Shown here piece by piece: positions 16,458-27,409 of a stretch of DNA of 64,000 nt. The position numbers and the translations under genes are program-made. Each line of letters begins with the position of its first letter. Within the stretch, counting starts at the first letter, position 1. This DNA is from JBGANR01 sp044222225. Its GTDB lineage: Bacteria; Actinomycetota; Actinomycetes; Mycobacteriales; Mycobacteriaceae. Location of the stretch: the NCBI GenBank assembly GCA_044222225.1, contig JBGANR010000004.1, positions 1 to 64,000 of the forward strand, given 5' to 3'. Under the pieces are notes generated by a model, which made no database searches, was not told the origin of the DNA, and worked only from the letters and a program-made list of their open reading frames with translations.

Positions 16458-19245
16458 CGATCGGTCCCCCTCGGTGTGCGGTCGTCGGAACGGCGCGGCG
16501 TCGGTGTGCGAGTCGGCGGGGGTCGCTGCGCCGGCGGGGCCAGCCAGCGCAGCACCGCGGCGATCTCGCCCCGGGTGCCGACGCCGGTGCGCTGCCGCAG
16601 CTGGTCCACGTAGCCCTCGACCGTGCGAACCGAGAGCTCCAGCGTCGACGCGATGGCCTTGTTCTCCTTGCCTGCCACGACGAGCCGGGCGACGTCGATC
16701 TGGCGCTGGGTGAGCAGCGGCGGCCCGAGCCTGACGAGCGCGGGGCTGCTCGCGCTGGAGCCGGTGACGACCGCGGCGAGGTGTTCGGCCCGGCATCGCG
16801 CCTCGACGGCCCGCGGCAGCGCGTTCGCCCCGGCGAACAGCAGGCTCGCCGCCGCGGCGGCGTCGGCGGCCGGGAGCGGGGCGCCGGCGCCGGCCAGGGC
16901 GTCGGATGCGACGCGCAGCCCCACCGGATCACGGCCGGCCAGCGCCTGGGCGTAGCGGGCGGCGGCCGTCAGCGCGGGCAGCGGGTGCGCGACGGCCAGC
17001 TCGCCGGCGCGGCGGGCGGCGGGCGTCCCGAAGCGGGCCGCGGCCAGCAGGCAGATCGCCTCGGCGGCGTCGATGCCGATGGAACGGCAGCGGTCGGCGG
17101 CGGCCAGCGCGATGTCGGCGGCCTCCGACAGGCGGCCGCCGGCGGCCGCCGCCCACGCCTCGGCCAGCAGCAGCTCGAACTCGAACACACCGAGGTGTGC
17201 ATGGAAGGTCGCACGCGAGAGGGCCGCGGTGTCGCGGGCCGCCGCGGCGTTCGCGCGCAGGCCCTCGGGTGTCGCGGCGCCGCGCTGGGCGTAGGCGCGG
17301 GCGACATAGGCGGCGGCGATCGCGGCGAGGCCGGGCGGACGTCGCGAATCGGCCACGGCGAGCGCGCGCAGACCCCGGGTGATCGCGACGTCGAGCGCGC
17401 CCCGCCACAGCGCGATCCGGCTCGCGGCCAGGTCGTAGACGGCCGTGTCCGGATAGCCGAGCCCGGCGGCGGGCAGTCGCGGCCCGGGAGCGCCGCGGAG
17501 CGCGGTGTCGAGCGCGGTCGCGACGGCCACCGTCTCGCCGATGAGTAGGCCCGGTGTGCGACGGACCGCGGCACGGCAGCGCGCGAGGTCGTCGGCGGCC
17601 GGTTCGCCGCGCAGCACCCGGCGCCACGCGGTCACTGCGGACGACCACACGTCGGCCTCGTCGAACCGTCCGTGGGGCCCGAGCCGGTACGCATGCGGCG
17701 CGGGCAGTGGGGGCCGGGGTCCCGATTCCGGCCGGGGTCCCGATTCCGGCCGGGGTCCCGATTCCGGCCGGGTGACCGGAGCCGGGCCGCCCGCGAGCGC
17801 GTCGCCCTGGAAGAACGGCATGGCCTGCGCGACGGCGTCGCGCAGCTCGGCCAGCGGCCCGGGTGGCGGATCGGTCGCCGCCAGCAGGCGACGCGCCTCG
17901 TCCGGGTCGCCGGCGGCCAACGTCACGATCGCGTGGCACAGCCCCGCGGCGGCGACGAGATCACCCGCGTTCGGCAGCGCCGCCGCGGCCGCGACGGCCC
18001 GTCGCGCCGCGGCGGCGGCCTCGGCGCAGCGGCCGAGCCCGCTCAGCGCACGTGCCGCCAGGATGTCCGCCGGCACCCCCGCCCCGGCGGCGCCGGCCGC
18101 CGCGGCGAACACGACGCCCGAGTCGAGATCGGCGCGATGGATGGCGGACGTCGCCGCGATGAGCAGGTCGTCGACGTGCCCGGGCGCGCCGGCGGCGAGC
18201 AGCAGCCTGCCGCGCCGGACGCGCTCCTCGTCGTCGCGCGGGGCGGCGCCGCGGCGAGCACCGCCGCCGCGTCCGCCCGGCGTTCCGCGCCGCCGCGCCC
18301 GTCGGCCCGTCCGGCGGCGGTCCGCTCGAGCGACGGCGTCGCCAGATAGCGGCCGCCGTCGAGCAGGATGCGTTCGCGCAGCTCCAGGCCGGCGACGGCC
18401 TCGGGGTCGGCGAGCGCGTCGAGCGTCGCGGGCTCCAGCCCGCCCGCGAGGTCGACGGCCAGCAGCGCGCGACGCTGCGCGGGCGTCAGCTCCGCCTCCT
18501 CGACGGCGAGCTCCGCGCGGGACGCCCGGGCCAGGCCGATGCCGTCCGGCGCCACCCACACACCGTGCCGGCGGACGAGGGCGCCGGTGGTCAGCGCCTC
18601 CTCCAGGGTGTCGCGGACGCGCCGCGGCGAGCCGGCCGTCACCGCCTGCAGCTCGCGCGCGACCGCCGGATGCACGACGCCGGGCAGCGCGGCCGCGAGG
18701 AACAGTTCGGTCTGCCGCTCGTCGAACGCCGGCACGAGGACGCGCGACTGAAGCCCGGACCACATCTCCCGCACCTGCCGCGGCGGCCGACGGGCGGGAT
18801 CGACGGCGGTGATGACGGTGACGTCCCAGATCAGCGCCCCGCGGCGCAGTGCCGCGGCCGTCAGCGGCGAGATCGTGGCGCCGTCGCGGACGTGGACCAG
18901 GCCGCCGGTGTGCGCGCGGAGGAAGACGTCGGCGGCGGCGAGCCCGGGCAGGGGATCGGCCTGGTCGATCCGCAGCTCCGGGGCGTCGCCGGCGGCCGTC
19001 GGTCCGTCGAACCGGGCGAGCGCGCGCGTCGCGATCGTCGTCCGCCCGGAGCCCGAGCGGCCGTGGAGCGTGATGAGCCGGATGTCGCCGGCCGCGATCA
19101 GCGCGTCCACCTCGTCGTCCGCCGCCCGCGGGACGTACGGGAACGGCCGCACGACACCGCCGCCGGCGACGATCGCGGGCGGTGCCGCGGACGTCGGCGA
19201 TTCGGAGGACTGCGATGCGGGGGCATCAGGTGATAACGGTGCCAT
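16454..19245 (-). pseudogene. LuxR-type regulator, subtype B, frameshifted
   Basis: About 930 codons in two frames: ATG 19245 to about 18250, then a shift equal to one lost base near 18240-18252 (GC-rich run), then on to 16454. N-terminus MAPLSPDAPASQSSE, then a P-loop in which Lys is replaced by Arg (HGRSGSGRTT); the Walker B site (GLVHVRDGATIS) lacks the acidic pair. The C-terminal HTH (LTQRQIDVARLVVAGKENKA) is complete. The 18-bp repeat encoding PRPESG lies in the middle. It overlaps the subtype A gene by 4 bp. Sequencing error or real inactivation cannot be told apart here. Confidence 0.8.
17713..17766. repeat. 18-bp tandem repeat in the LuxR subtype B gene
   Basis: Three perfect units of GCCGGGGTCCCGATTCCG at 17713, 17731 and 17749 encode the hexapeptide repeat ESGPRP on the minus strand, a Pro-rich linker before PLPAPHAYRLGPHG. 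In-frame, so length variation would be tolerated. Confidence 0.9.
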
Positions 19246-19293
19246 CGCGATAGATCCTCGCGCGCCCGTCGGCCCGGCGTCCCCCGTACGGGC

Positions 19294-21935
19294 CTACTCG
19301 ATCCGCCCGCCGTCGGTGTTCCCGAACCCGGCGTCGTCGCCGCCGGTGCGCGGGCTCGCGCCCAGCGCCTCGGCGATCTCCTCACGTGAGCCGACGCCGA
19401 GGGCCCGGCTGATGCGCAGCACGTGCCCCTCGACGGTCCGCACGCTCATCACCAGCCGCTCGGCGATCGCCCGGTTGGCCAGCCCCTGCGCGACGAGTCG
19501 CGCGATCTCGCGCTGCCGCGGCGTCAGCACGGCGGCCGATCCGGCGGCCGCCATCGCGGGCGTCCGCGCCCCCTCGCAGTGCGCGGCGAGCTCGGCCAGC
19601 CTGCGCGCCGCCCCGGGCGCGCCCCGCTCCACCGCGGCGGCCGCGGCGTCGGCGGCCGAGAGCATGTCGCCGAGCCGCTCGAAGGCGTCGGCCGCGGCGA
19701 GCAGGCCGGCCCGGTCGCCGCGGGCGCGCGCCGTGACATAACCGCTGACGGCCTTCGCCTGCGCCGTCGGCATCCGGGCGGCGAGCGCCCGCGCCGCGAC
19801 GGGATCGGGCGCGCCGAACTGCGCCGACGCGTGCAGCGCAAGCAGCTCCCGGGTCAGTTGGCCGCGCGAGCGGGCCAGATGCACCGCTTTCTCGCACCAC
19901 GCCACCGCCTCGGACATGACGCCCTCGGCGGCCGCCACCCAGGCGCGCGCGAGCAGCAGTTCGGCGCGCACGTTCTCCCAGCCGGGATGGAACGTCGCCT
20001 CGGCGATCTCCACCATCCGCCGCGCCGCGCCGCGTCGACGTCGCCGAGCACGGCGTGCGCGCGGGCCAGCCCCATCCGGGCGTAGACGTCCCAGCCGATC
20101 ATCCCGGCGTCCGCCCCCCACCGCTCGGAGCCCGCGGCCACCTCCCGCAGCCGGGCCACGGCCGTCCGCGCCCGGCCCTTGGCGAGGGCGCAGATGCCGA
20201 GGATGCAGCGGGCGTGCATCTGCGACGGCCCGGGCTCGCCCACGACGAGTCCGGAGTAGCGGTCGGCGATGGCGTCGGCGTCGGCGATGCGTCCGCCGAT
20301 GAGCAGCGAGATGACGATGAGCGCGGCCGTCGACGTCGTGTAGGCGACGCCCCAGCCCTGCCCGTGACGATCCTCGACCCGGCCCATGTGGTGGGCGATC
20401 TCGTCGGCGCGGCCGAGGTCGCCGATGGCGTTGAGCATGGCGTGCGCCGCGATCGCCCGCACCGACGGCGCGGTGGCGTCCTCCAGCGCGGCGACGGCCA
20501 GGCGGAGCGCGTCGTCGATGCGGAAGTACAGGTAGAGGCTGAAGGCGCGGCAGGCGTCGACGGCCGAACGGTCGCGGCCGTGCAGCGCGGGCGCCGTCGC
20601 GATCACCTCGCGCGCGACGGCGAGGTCGGCGATCACCCAGATCGACAGGATCCAGCGGGAGCCCACGATCTCGGCGCGTTCGGCGTCGGTGCGGGCCAGT
20701 CGTTCGGCGGCCTGGCAGGCGGCGAGGGCCTTGTCGCGCCAGCCGACGGCGGTGTAGACGACGGTGCGCAGCCGTGCCGCCGGATAGCTTCCGGCGCCGT
20801 CGAGGGCGTCGAGCAGGCGGGCGGCCAGCGAGAAGTCGAAGGCCGCGAACGCGATCTCGGCGCCGGTGAGCAGCACGTCGTCGCCCCGGCTCGCGCCGGC
20901 CGCCGATTCGCTCGGCCCCGCCGCCCCGCCCGCGGAGTAGTCGAGCGCCAGGCACGCCCGCCGCAGCGCCGACATCTCGCCGGCGGCCCCCGGGCAGCCG
21001 GTCGCCGGGTCGAGCGCGGCGATGGTGCGGTGGGCGATCTCGCGCCGGGTCACCGCGGGCAGCAGCCGGCGGCCGACCTCGACGTACAGCGGGTGCCCGA
21101 GCGTGTAGGCGTCGCCCACGGCGACCACCGTCCCGCCGGTGACGGCGCGGGCGACGGCGTCGGCCCCGCAGAGGGCGACGACGGTCGGCGCCGGCAGCGT
21201 CTCGGCCACGGCCAGCAGGTCGACGACGCGGCGCTGCGCGGCGGGCAGCGCCAGCAGGTTCTCGCTGATGACGCCGATGAGCCCCTCGTCGAGCGCGCCG
21301 CCGCGGTACCACCACCAGACGCCGTCGGTCTGCCGGAAGCGGCCGTGCCGCAGCTCGGTGCGCACGAGGTGGCGCAGGAACAGCGGCGAGCCGTCGGTGA
21401 GTCGGTGGATGGCGTCGACGGTGCCGGATTCCACCGGCCCGCCGAGCACGGACGTCAGCAGCTCGGTGACGTCGGCGAGGGTGAGCGGCGGCAGCGTCAC
21501 CGTGGTGCCGGTCAGCTCGGCGAGCGGCCCGGGCAGCCGGTGGCCGGTGCGCAGCGTCGCGATCATGGGGACGTGCCGGTCGGCGATGACGTTCGCGATG
21601 ACGATCGCCGACGCCGGATCGAGGTGGTTCGCGTCGTCGAGCACGACGACGCCGGTGAAGTCGTCGGTGACCAGGCCGGTCTGGGCGATGCGGGAGAGAT
21701 CGGCCGCGTCGAGGCCGCGGTCGGTGAGGAACGGGGCGAGCGCGCCGAGCCCGATCTGGCTGGTCGCGGGGGCCGCGGCGACCCACATGTCCGCCCCCGC
21801 GACGTGCCGCGCCAGCGCCGACTTACCCGAGCCGGCGGGCCCGGCGACGACGGTGAGCCGTCCCGGCACGCCGACGGCGGCCTTGATCCTCCGTCGTTGC
21901 TCGTGACGTCCGACGAGCGGCCAACCGACGGTCAC
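19294..21935 (-). pseudogene. LuxR-type ATPase regulator, subtype A, frameshifted
   Basis: Paralogue of the 13791-16457 gene. GTG at 21935 is chosen because AAGGGAGA lies 7 nt upstream. Walker A GPAGSGKSA and Walker B VVVLDDANHLD are intact, followed by SPLFLRHLVRTELR and GVWWWYRGG. The frame changes near 20025 inside a run of CGGCG pentamers, after DVDAARR; the other frame resumes MVEIAEATFHPGW and runs to 19294 with the HTH LTPRQREIARLVAQGLANRA. One extra CGGCG unit, or one lost base, explains it. The next gene (subtype B) starts 48 bp downstream. Confidence 0.82.
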
Positions 21936-21983
21936 GACAGATCTCCCTTCCCCCCGACCGCCGACCATTGCCTTGAATGTGCA

Positions 21984-24573
21984 TCATCCTGCCAGAGCGG
22001 GCACCGGTCCCGCCCGCTCGGGGCCGGCGATCCAGCGCAGCACCGACGCGATCTCCTCGCGGGTCCCGGTCCCGGTCCGGGTGCGCAGCTGATCGACGAA
22101 GTACTCGACGGTGCGCGTCGAGATGCCGAGTGCCGAGGCGATCTCGCGGTTCTGGGCGCCGTCGACGAGGGCGGCGGCGACCTGGCGTTCGCGGGGCGTC
22201 AGCATCGCCGACGGGCCGAGCGTCGCGATCGCCGGGGTGCGGGCGCCGCCGGCGAGGAACTCGGCGCGGCAGCGGGCCTCGACGGCCCGGCTCACCCGGG
22301 CGTCGGCGGTGAAGAGCGCCGCGGCCATCGCGGCGACGTCCGCGGCGGCGCCGGCCAGCCCGGCCGCGGCGAGCCGGTCGGACGCGGCCGCAGCGCGCGC
22401 CGGCGTGGGCCGCGACGCGCGCCTCGGCGGCGTCGGCCGCCGCCAGCAGTGCCGCCCGCGGCGCCGCGTCGGCGACCTCCCGGGCGCGTTGCGGCCTGGG
22501 CGCGCCCAGCCGCAGCGCCGTGAGCAGGGCGAATCCCTCGGTGACGGGCGCCCCGCGGTGGCGGGCCTCGTCGGCGGCGGTCAGCGCCAGCCCGGCGGCG
22601 CCGGCGTGCTCACCCGCGGCGGCGGCCGCCCAGGCGTGCCCGAGCGTCAGTTCCGGCCGCAGGATGGCGACCTGATCGCCGTAGGCGGCCTCGGCCTGCG
22701 CCGCGATCGCGGCGGCTCCGGCCGCGTCGCCGAGCTGCCCGAGCGCCTGCGCGAGCAGCGCCCCGGCGAAGACCACGAAGGACGGCGGCATGAGCGATTC
22801 GGCGACGGCGAGGGCCCGGCGACCGCGCGCGTTCGCGACGTCGAGCTCGCCGCGCGCGACGGCGAGCTGCGTCGCGGCGATGTCGAGGACGCCGGTGTCG
22901 CCGTGCCCGAATCCGCTCGTCGGCACGACGAGCGGCTCGCCGGTCGCGGCCGCCTGGACGGCCCGGCCGAACCACACCGTGACGGGCTGCGTCGAGCCCG
23001 GCCCGCGGGCGGCCGCCTCGGCGGTCCGGGCCTCGGCGGGGGCGACCGGCAGGCCGCGCAGCGCGCGCGCCCAGGCGGCGACGGACGTCCGCCACACCTC
23101 GGCGTGGGCGTCGGCCAGCGGCGTCGGCGCCAGATCGACCGCGGCGGCGTCGCCCAGGTAGAAGGCCGTGACCTCGGTGAGCGCGTCGACCATCTCGCTG
23201 CGCGGTGCCGCCGCGAGCACGGCCGTGGCGTCGGCCGGCCGGGCGAGCCCCCAGAAGAGGTTCGCCGCCCGCGTCGCGGAGATCTGCGAGAGCGCCGCCG
23301 CGTCCGGCGCATCGATCGCCGCGACGGCGGCGTCGCACGCCGCGCACCGTCCGGTCCAGCTCAGGGCGTGCGCCCGCAGGAGTCGTGCCTGCCAGCCGGC
23401 GCCCGCGGTCACTGCGGCCGTCGACAGCCGTGTCGTCGCCGGCACGTCGAAACGGCGCAGCGCCGCTTCGGCGCCGTGCAGCAGGAACCGGCCCTCGGCG
23501 TCCGTGTGCTCCTGCCCGTCGCCTGCCTCGGCGACGAGCAGCGCGCGCCGCACGAGCGACTCGTCGTCCGTCGGCGTCGGGAGTGCGGTGAGCACCCGGC
23601 GGGCTAGGGCGGCGCGGTCGGCCCCGGCGAGCGCCGCGTCGCCGATGGCGGGCAGTGCCGTGCGGTAGTGGTCCCCGGCCGGACGCCGCTCGGCGGCGGC
23701 CGTGTCGTCGGCCGGGTGTCCGTCGGCCGCGCCGACCGTGACGAACTCCCGTCGTTCCAGCTCGGCGATCGCCTCGCTCGTCGTCAACCGGTCGAGCTCG
23801 CAGCCCCGCAGCCGGCCGGCGATCGCGACGGCGCGCAGAGCGTCGCGGGCCGCGGGGGAGAGCGTCGCAGTGTCGAGGGCGACGCTCGCCGCCCCGCGCG
23901 CGCCGAGTTCGACGCCCGTCGGCGCCAGCCAGACGCCGTGCCGCTGCACGATCGCGCCGGTGCGCAGACCGTGGTCCAGGGCATCGGTGAGCAGCGCGGG
24001 CCGGCCTCCGGTCGCCTCGTGCAGCGTCGCGACGAGCAGCGGCCGGACGTCCCCGGGCAGCGCCGCGGCGAGGAACCGGGCGACGTCGTCACGGCGCAGC
24101 GGCCCGACGGGCACGCGGCAGGCGAGCGTCGTCCACGGCGAACTGACGGCTTCGGGCACCGTCTCCGCCGGGCCGGAGAGAGCGAGGACGACCAGGTCCC
24201 AGCGCAGTGCGGCCTGCCGGAGCGCGGCCGAGCCGATCGGGTCGGGGTCCGGCCGGTCCAGGGCGAGGACGAGTCCGCCGCGATGCCGGGCGAAGACGCG
24301 GTCGGCCTCGGTCAGCCAGCGCAGCCGGCCCTCGGGATCCGGTGGCACGGGCGGGTAGCGCAGCCGCAGGACGGGCCCCGGGTAGCGCAGCGCGGCCTGC
24401 TCGGCGATCGTGTGCCGGCCGGATCCGGGTGAGCCCCACAGAACGACCATCCGGAAGTCTCGGGCGGCGATGGCGGCATCGACATCGGTGTCCTCCGAAC
24501 GACCGACGATCGGATAGCGCGCGGGCCTCGCCCCTTCGGGTGAGTCCGCGGCGATCATGCCCACGTATGTCAT
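21984..24573 (-). pseudogene. LuxR-type regulator, subtype B, frameshifted; first of the cluster
   Basis: Paralogue of the 16454-19245 gene. ATG at 24573 follows GGGGGAGA. The P-loop is degenerate (GSPGSGRHT: Lys to Arg, Ser/Thr to His) and the Walker B region reads LVLALDRPDPD. The frame is open to about 22395 (AEARVAAHAGA), then one extra base sends it into another frame; the original resumes as ASDRLAAAGLAG and ends at 21984 with HTH LTPRERQVAAALVDGAQNRE and RTVEYFVDQLRTRTG. The subtype A gene starts 48 bp downstream, the same spacing as between the middle two genes. Confidence 0.8.
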
Positions 24574-24883
24574 TCTCCCCCCGTCATCGGGTGAACGAGG
24601 ATGTTCGGTCCGGGATGACGCTGATGAGACGACATATCGTCGTCCTTCGGGGCGGACGGCGGTGCGGCCGATCATGAGTCGCGGCCTCGGACCTTGCGCG
24701 GTGTACGACCCTCTCGGTGGCGAGTACCCATGGTGGAGTCGTCCTTTCGGGCGGCGACCGGAGTCGAAGGATCTCCCCGACGTGTCGGTCCGAGCATCTC
24801 GCCGGGACTCTCGCGGGAATAGAGTGGTCCACTACTCGATTTCCGCCGAGGACGTCCGGGTAGTGGGATGAGAGCGGGGGCGG
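24574..24883. other. Divergent regulatory region, LuxR cluster / LytS
   Basis: 310 bp between the start of the LuxR cluster (minus) and lytS-like gene (plus). The only clear signal is the 15-bp palindromic motif at 24824-24838. A 104-codon open frame exists on the plus strand but has no family resemblance and overlaps the LuxR gene start, so I do not call it. Confidence 0.6.
24824..24838. promoter_or_regulatory. GTRRTSSRCTACTCG motif, site 1
   Basis: GTGGTCCACTACTCG, a near-palindrome (GTGGTCCACTAC) with conserved tail TCG, 46 bp before the LytS start and 250 bp before the LuxR cluster start. Three more copies lie upstream of small-protein genes at 43089, 44881 and 45815. Confidence 0.5.
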
Positions 24884-26095
24884 ATGACCGGCCAGGTGGT
24901 GGCGGCGCTGCTGGGCTTCGCGGTTCTCGTGCTCGTCGGCGGCATCGTCGTCGCGCGCACCGGCCGGCCCGCGGCCACGCCCACCGAGCGCGCCGTGCAC
25001 ACCGCGTTGCGGACGGCGGCGCTCGCGGCCCGGCCGCTGCGGGCCGGGCTCTCCGCCGATTCCGCCCGCGACGCCGTCGGCCCGCTGCGGACGCTGCTCG
25101 GCACCGACGTCGTCTTCCTCGCCGACGCCGACGGCACCGTGCTGGGCATGGACTCCTTCGAGCGGGTCGGGGCCGCGTTGCGCGCGACGTGCGCGGCGGC
25201 CGCCGCCGAGGCCGCCGCCGGGCGCCGCACCCTGCTCGATCCGCCGCCGGACGCCGGGGCGCGCGCCGTCGTCGCCCAGCCGATCGTCGCCGACGGCCAG
25301 GTGGTCGGCGTGCTCGGCGTCGGCACCGCCGGACGTCCCGGCGCCGGCACGCTGCAGGCCGTCGCCGAGGTGGCGGACTACGTCGGCGGCCAGCTCGAGC
25401 TCACCGAGCTCGCCGCCTCCCGGGCGCGGCTGGACCGCGCCGAACTCATCGCGCTGCGCGCGCAGATCAGCCCGCACTTCATCTACAACGCGCTGACCAC
25501 CATCGCGTCCTTCGTCCGCACCGACCCGGCGCGCGCCCGCGAGTTGCTGCTCGAGTTCGCCGACTTCACGCGCTACTCGTTCCGCGCGGCGGGGCAGTAC
25601 TCCGCGCTCGCCGACGAGCTGCAGAACATCGACCGCTACCTCGCGCTCGAGCGGGCCCGGTTCGGGCCGGGACTCGAGGTGCGGCTGCACGTGGCGCCCG
25701 AGGTGCTCCGGGTGGTGTTGCCGTTCCTGGCGCTGCAGCCGCTCGTCGAGAACGCCGTCCGGCACGGCCTCGCCGGCCGCAACACGGGCACCATCACCGT
25801 CACCGCGGGCGACGCCGGGCCCGACTGCCTCATCTCGGTCGAGGACGACGGTGTCGGGATGGACCCGGAGCTGCTGCGATCCGGCGACATCGACGCCCTC
25901 GGCGGCGCCGTCCGGGGCAAGGCGGCGGGCGGAGGCTCGGGCGCGCATGTCGGGTTGACGAATGTCGATCATCGTCTGCGGGCCGCCTTCGGCAACGACT
26001 ACGGTCTGGTGGTGGAGACGGCGCCCGGGGCCGGCACGAAGGTCTCGCTGCGGGTGCCGAAGTTCGCGCCGGGCGTCGCCGTCGAAGGCCGATGA
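24884..26095 (+). CDS. LytS-type sensor histidine kinase
   Basis: 403 residues. One N-terminal membrane helix (VVAALLGFAVLVLVGGIVVA), a GAF-like sensor stretch (RTLLGTDVVFLADADGTVLG), then the His_kinase domain with phospho-acceptor His198 in QISPHFIYNALTTI and an HATPase with N-box PLVENAVRHGL and G-boxes DDGVGMD and HVGLTN. It phosphorylates the LytTR regulator 31 bp downstream. Systems of this type (BtsSR, YpdAB) sense pyruvate and switch on its transport, and here two symporter genes follow, so a carboxylate signal is likely. Confidence 0.93.
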   Translation: MTGQVVAALLGFAVLVLVGGIVVARTGRPAATPTERAVHTALRTAALAARPLRAGLSADSARDAVGPLRTLLGTDVVFLADADGTVLGMDSFERVGAALRATCAAAAAEAAAGRRTLLDPPPDAGARAVVAQPIVADGQVVGVLGVGTAGRPGAGTLQAVAEVADYVGGQLELTELAASRARLDRAELIALRAQISPHFIYNALTTIASFVRTDPARARELLLEFADFTRYSFRAAGQYSALADELQNIDRYLALERARFGPGLEVRLHVAPEVLRVVLPFLALQPLVENAVRHGLAGRNTGTITVTAGDAGPDCLISVEDDGVGMDPELLRSGDIDALGGAVRGKAAGGGSGAHVGLTNVDHRLRAAFGNDYGLVVETAPGAGTKVSLRVPKFAPGVAVEGR

Positions 26096-26126
26096 CGGGA
26101 GTGCGGTCGCCCGCGGTGGAAGGCAG

Positions 26127-26948
26127 GTGAGAAGCGTGCCCCTGACCCCGGGCGGCCTCGACGTCCTGGCCGTCGACGACGAGCGGCCCGCGCTCGACGA
26201 ACTCGCCTACCTGCTCGGTGAACTGCCCGAGGTCGGCACCATCTTCACCGCTTCGGATGCGACGGGCGCGCTGCGGGCGCTCGCCGAGCACGACGTGGCG
26301 GCGATCTTCCTGGACATCAACATGCCGGGGCTCTCGGGGCTGGAGCTGGCGGCCGTGCTCGGCCGCTACGAGCGCCCGCCCGCGATCGTCTTCGTCACGG
26401 CGCACGAGGACCGCGCCGTCGACGCCTTCGACGTCGGGGCCGTCGACTACCTGCTCAAACCGCTGCGGCCGGAGCGGCTGGCGGCGGCGCTGCGCCGCGT
26501 CGTCGTCGGCCGGGAGCCGCGGCCGCATCAGGCCGGCCGGGCCGAACCGCGGCCGGGCGCCGCGGACGCCGATGTCATCCCGGTCGAGCTCGGCGGCGTC
26601 ACCACCCTCGTCCGGCGGCAGGACGTCGGCTGGGTCGAGGCCGTCGGCGACTACGCCCGGCTGCACGCCCGCGACGGTCAGCACCTCGTCCGCATCACCC
26701 TCTCGACGCTGGCCGAGCGCTGGGCGGCCGCCGGTTTCGTCCGCGTGCATCGCTCCTACCTGGTGTCGACGGCCCTGGTCGGCGGCCTGCGCACGGCCGG
26801 CAGCGGGACGACGGTGTGGCTGCGCGAGAACGGTGCCTCGCCGGCCGTGGAGCTGCCGGTGAGCCGGCGTCAGACCCGCGAGCTCAAGGACCGGATCATC
26901 CGCGCCCCGATGCGTTCGGTGCGGGCCGACCCGCCGGGGCGCGGATGA
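26127..26948 (+). CDS. LytTR-family response regulator
   Basis: 273 residues from GTG 26127 (GGAAGG just upstream); GTG 26136 is an alternative. Receiver domain with acidic pair DD in VLAVDDERPALDE, phospho-acceptor Asp in FLDINMPG and Lys in YLLKPLRPE; LytTR DNA-binding domain from about residue 150 (VGWVEAVGDYARLHA, then FVRVHRSYLV). It should bind direct repeats upstream of the transporter genes. Coupled to the next gene by ATGA. Confidence 0.93.
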   Translation: MRSVPLTPGGLDVLAVDDERPALDELAYLLGELPEVGTIFTASDATGALRALAEHDVAAIFLDINMPGLSGLELAAVLGRYERPPAIVFVTAHEDRAVDAFDVGAVDYLLKPLRPERLAAALRRVVVGREPRPHQAGRAEPRPGAADADVIPVELGGVTTLVRRQDVGWVEAVGDYARLHARDGQHLVRITLSTLAERWAAAGFVRVHRSYLVSTALVGGLRTAGSGTTVWLRENGASPAVELPVSRRQTRELKDRIIRAPMRSVRADPPGRG

Positions 26949-27409
26949 CGGCCGGCCGCCGCCGGGAGCCGGAGGCGCCGCGGGCGCGCGAACGCGTCGT
27001 GCTCGCGCATCGCCGGGATGCCCGGCTCGTGCGCACCCGCGTCGAGGTGGTCGAGCAGACCGGCATCGGCGACGCCTACGTCCGCGCGCTGACGCGTGCC
27101 CAGCTCGGGCTGGCGCTGCGGCTGGCGGCGGTCGTCGTCGCGACGCTCGTCGCGATCCCGCTCGCGGGCGTCGCCTTCCCGGGTCTGACGCAGGCGAGCG
27201 CCTTCGGGCTGCGCGTCAATTGGCTCGTGCTCGGCGTCGCGCTGTATCCGCTGCTGTTCGCGGCCGGCTGGTGGTATCTGCGGCTCGCCGAACGCAACGA
27301 GCGCGAGTTCCTGGCGGTCGTCGACGACGACGGTTCCGGCGGCGATGCCGGGCCGGACGGCGTCGAGGGCGGGGCCGGTCCGGGCGGCGTCGGGTCGGGC
27401 AGGCCGTGA
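26945..27409 (+). CDS. DUF485-like small membrane protein
   Basis: 154 residues with two membrane helices (LALRLAAVVVATLVAIPLAG and NWLVLGVALYPLLFAAGWWY). The position before a sodium:solute symporter and the two-helix layout match DUF485 proteins (YjcH type), which accompany acetate permeases. The Gly/Asp-rich tail after residue 125 looks unstructured. Overlaps both neighbours (ATGA, GTGA). Confidence 0.85.
   Translation: MTAGRRREPEAPRARERVVLAHRRDARLVRTRVEVVEQTGIGDAYVRALTRAQLGLALRLAAVVVATLVAIPLAGVAFPGLTQASAFGLRVNWLVLGVALYPLLFAAGWWYLRLAERNEREFLAVVDDDGSGGDAGPDGVEGGAGPGGVGSGRP

Noticed and set aside
24557..24871. A 104-codon plus-strand frame before the LytS gene
   Set aside because: No ribosome site, no recognisable fold, overlaps the start of the LuxR cluster; better explained as regulatory DNA.
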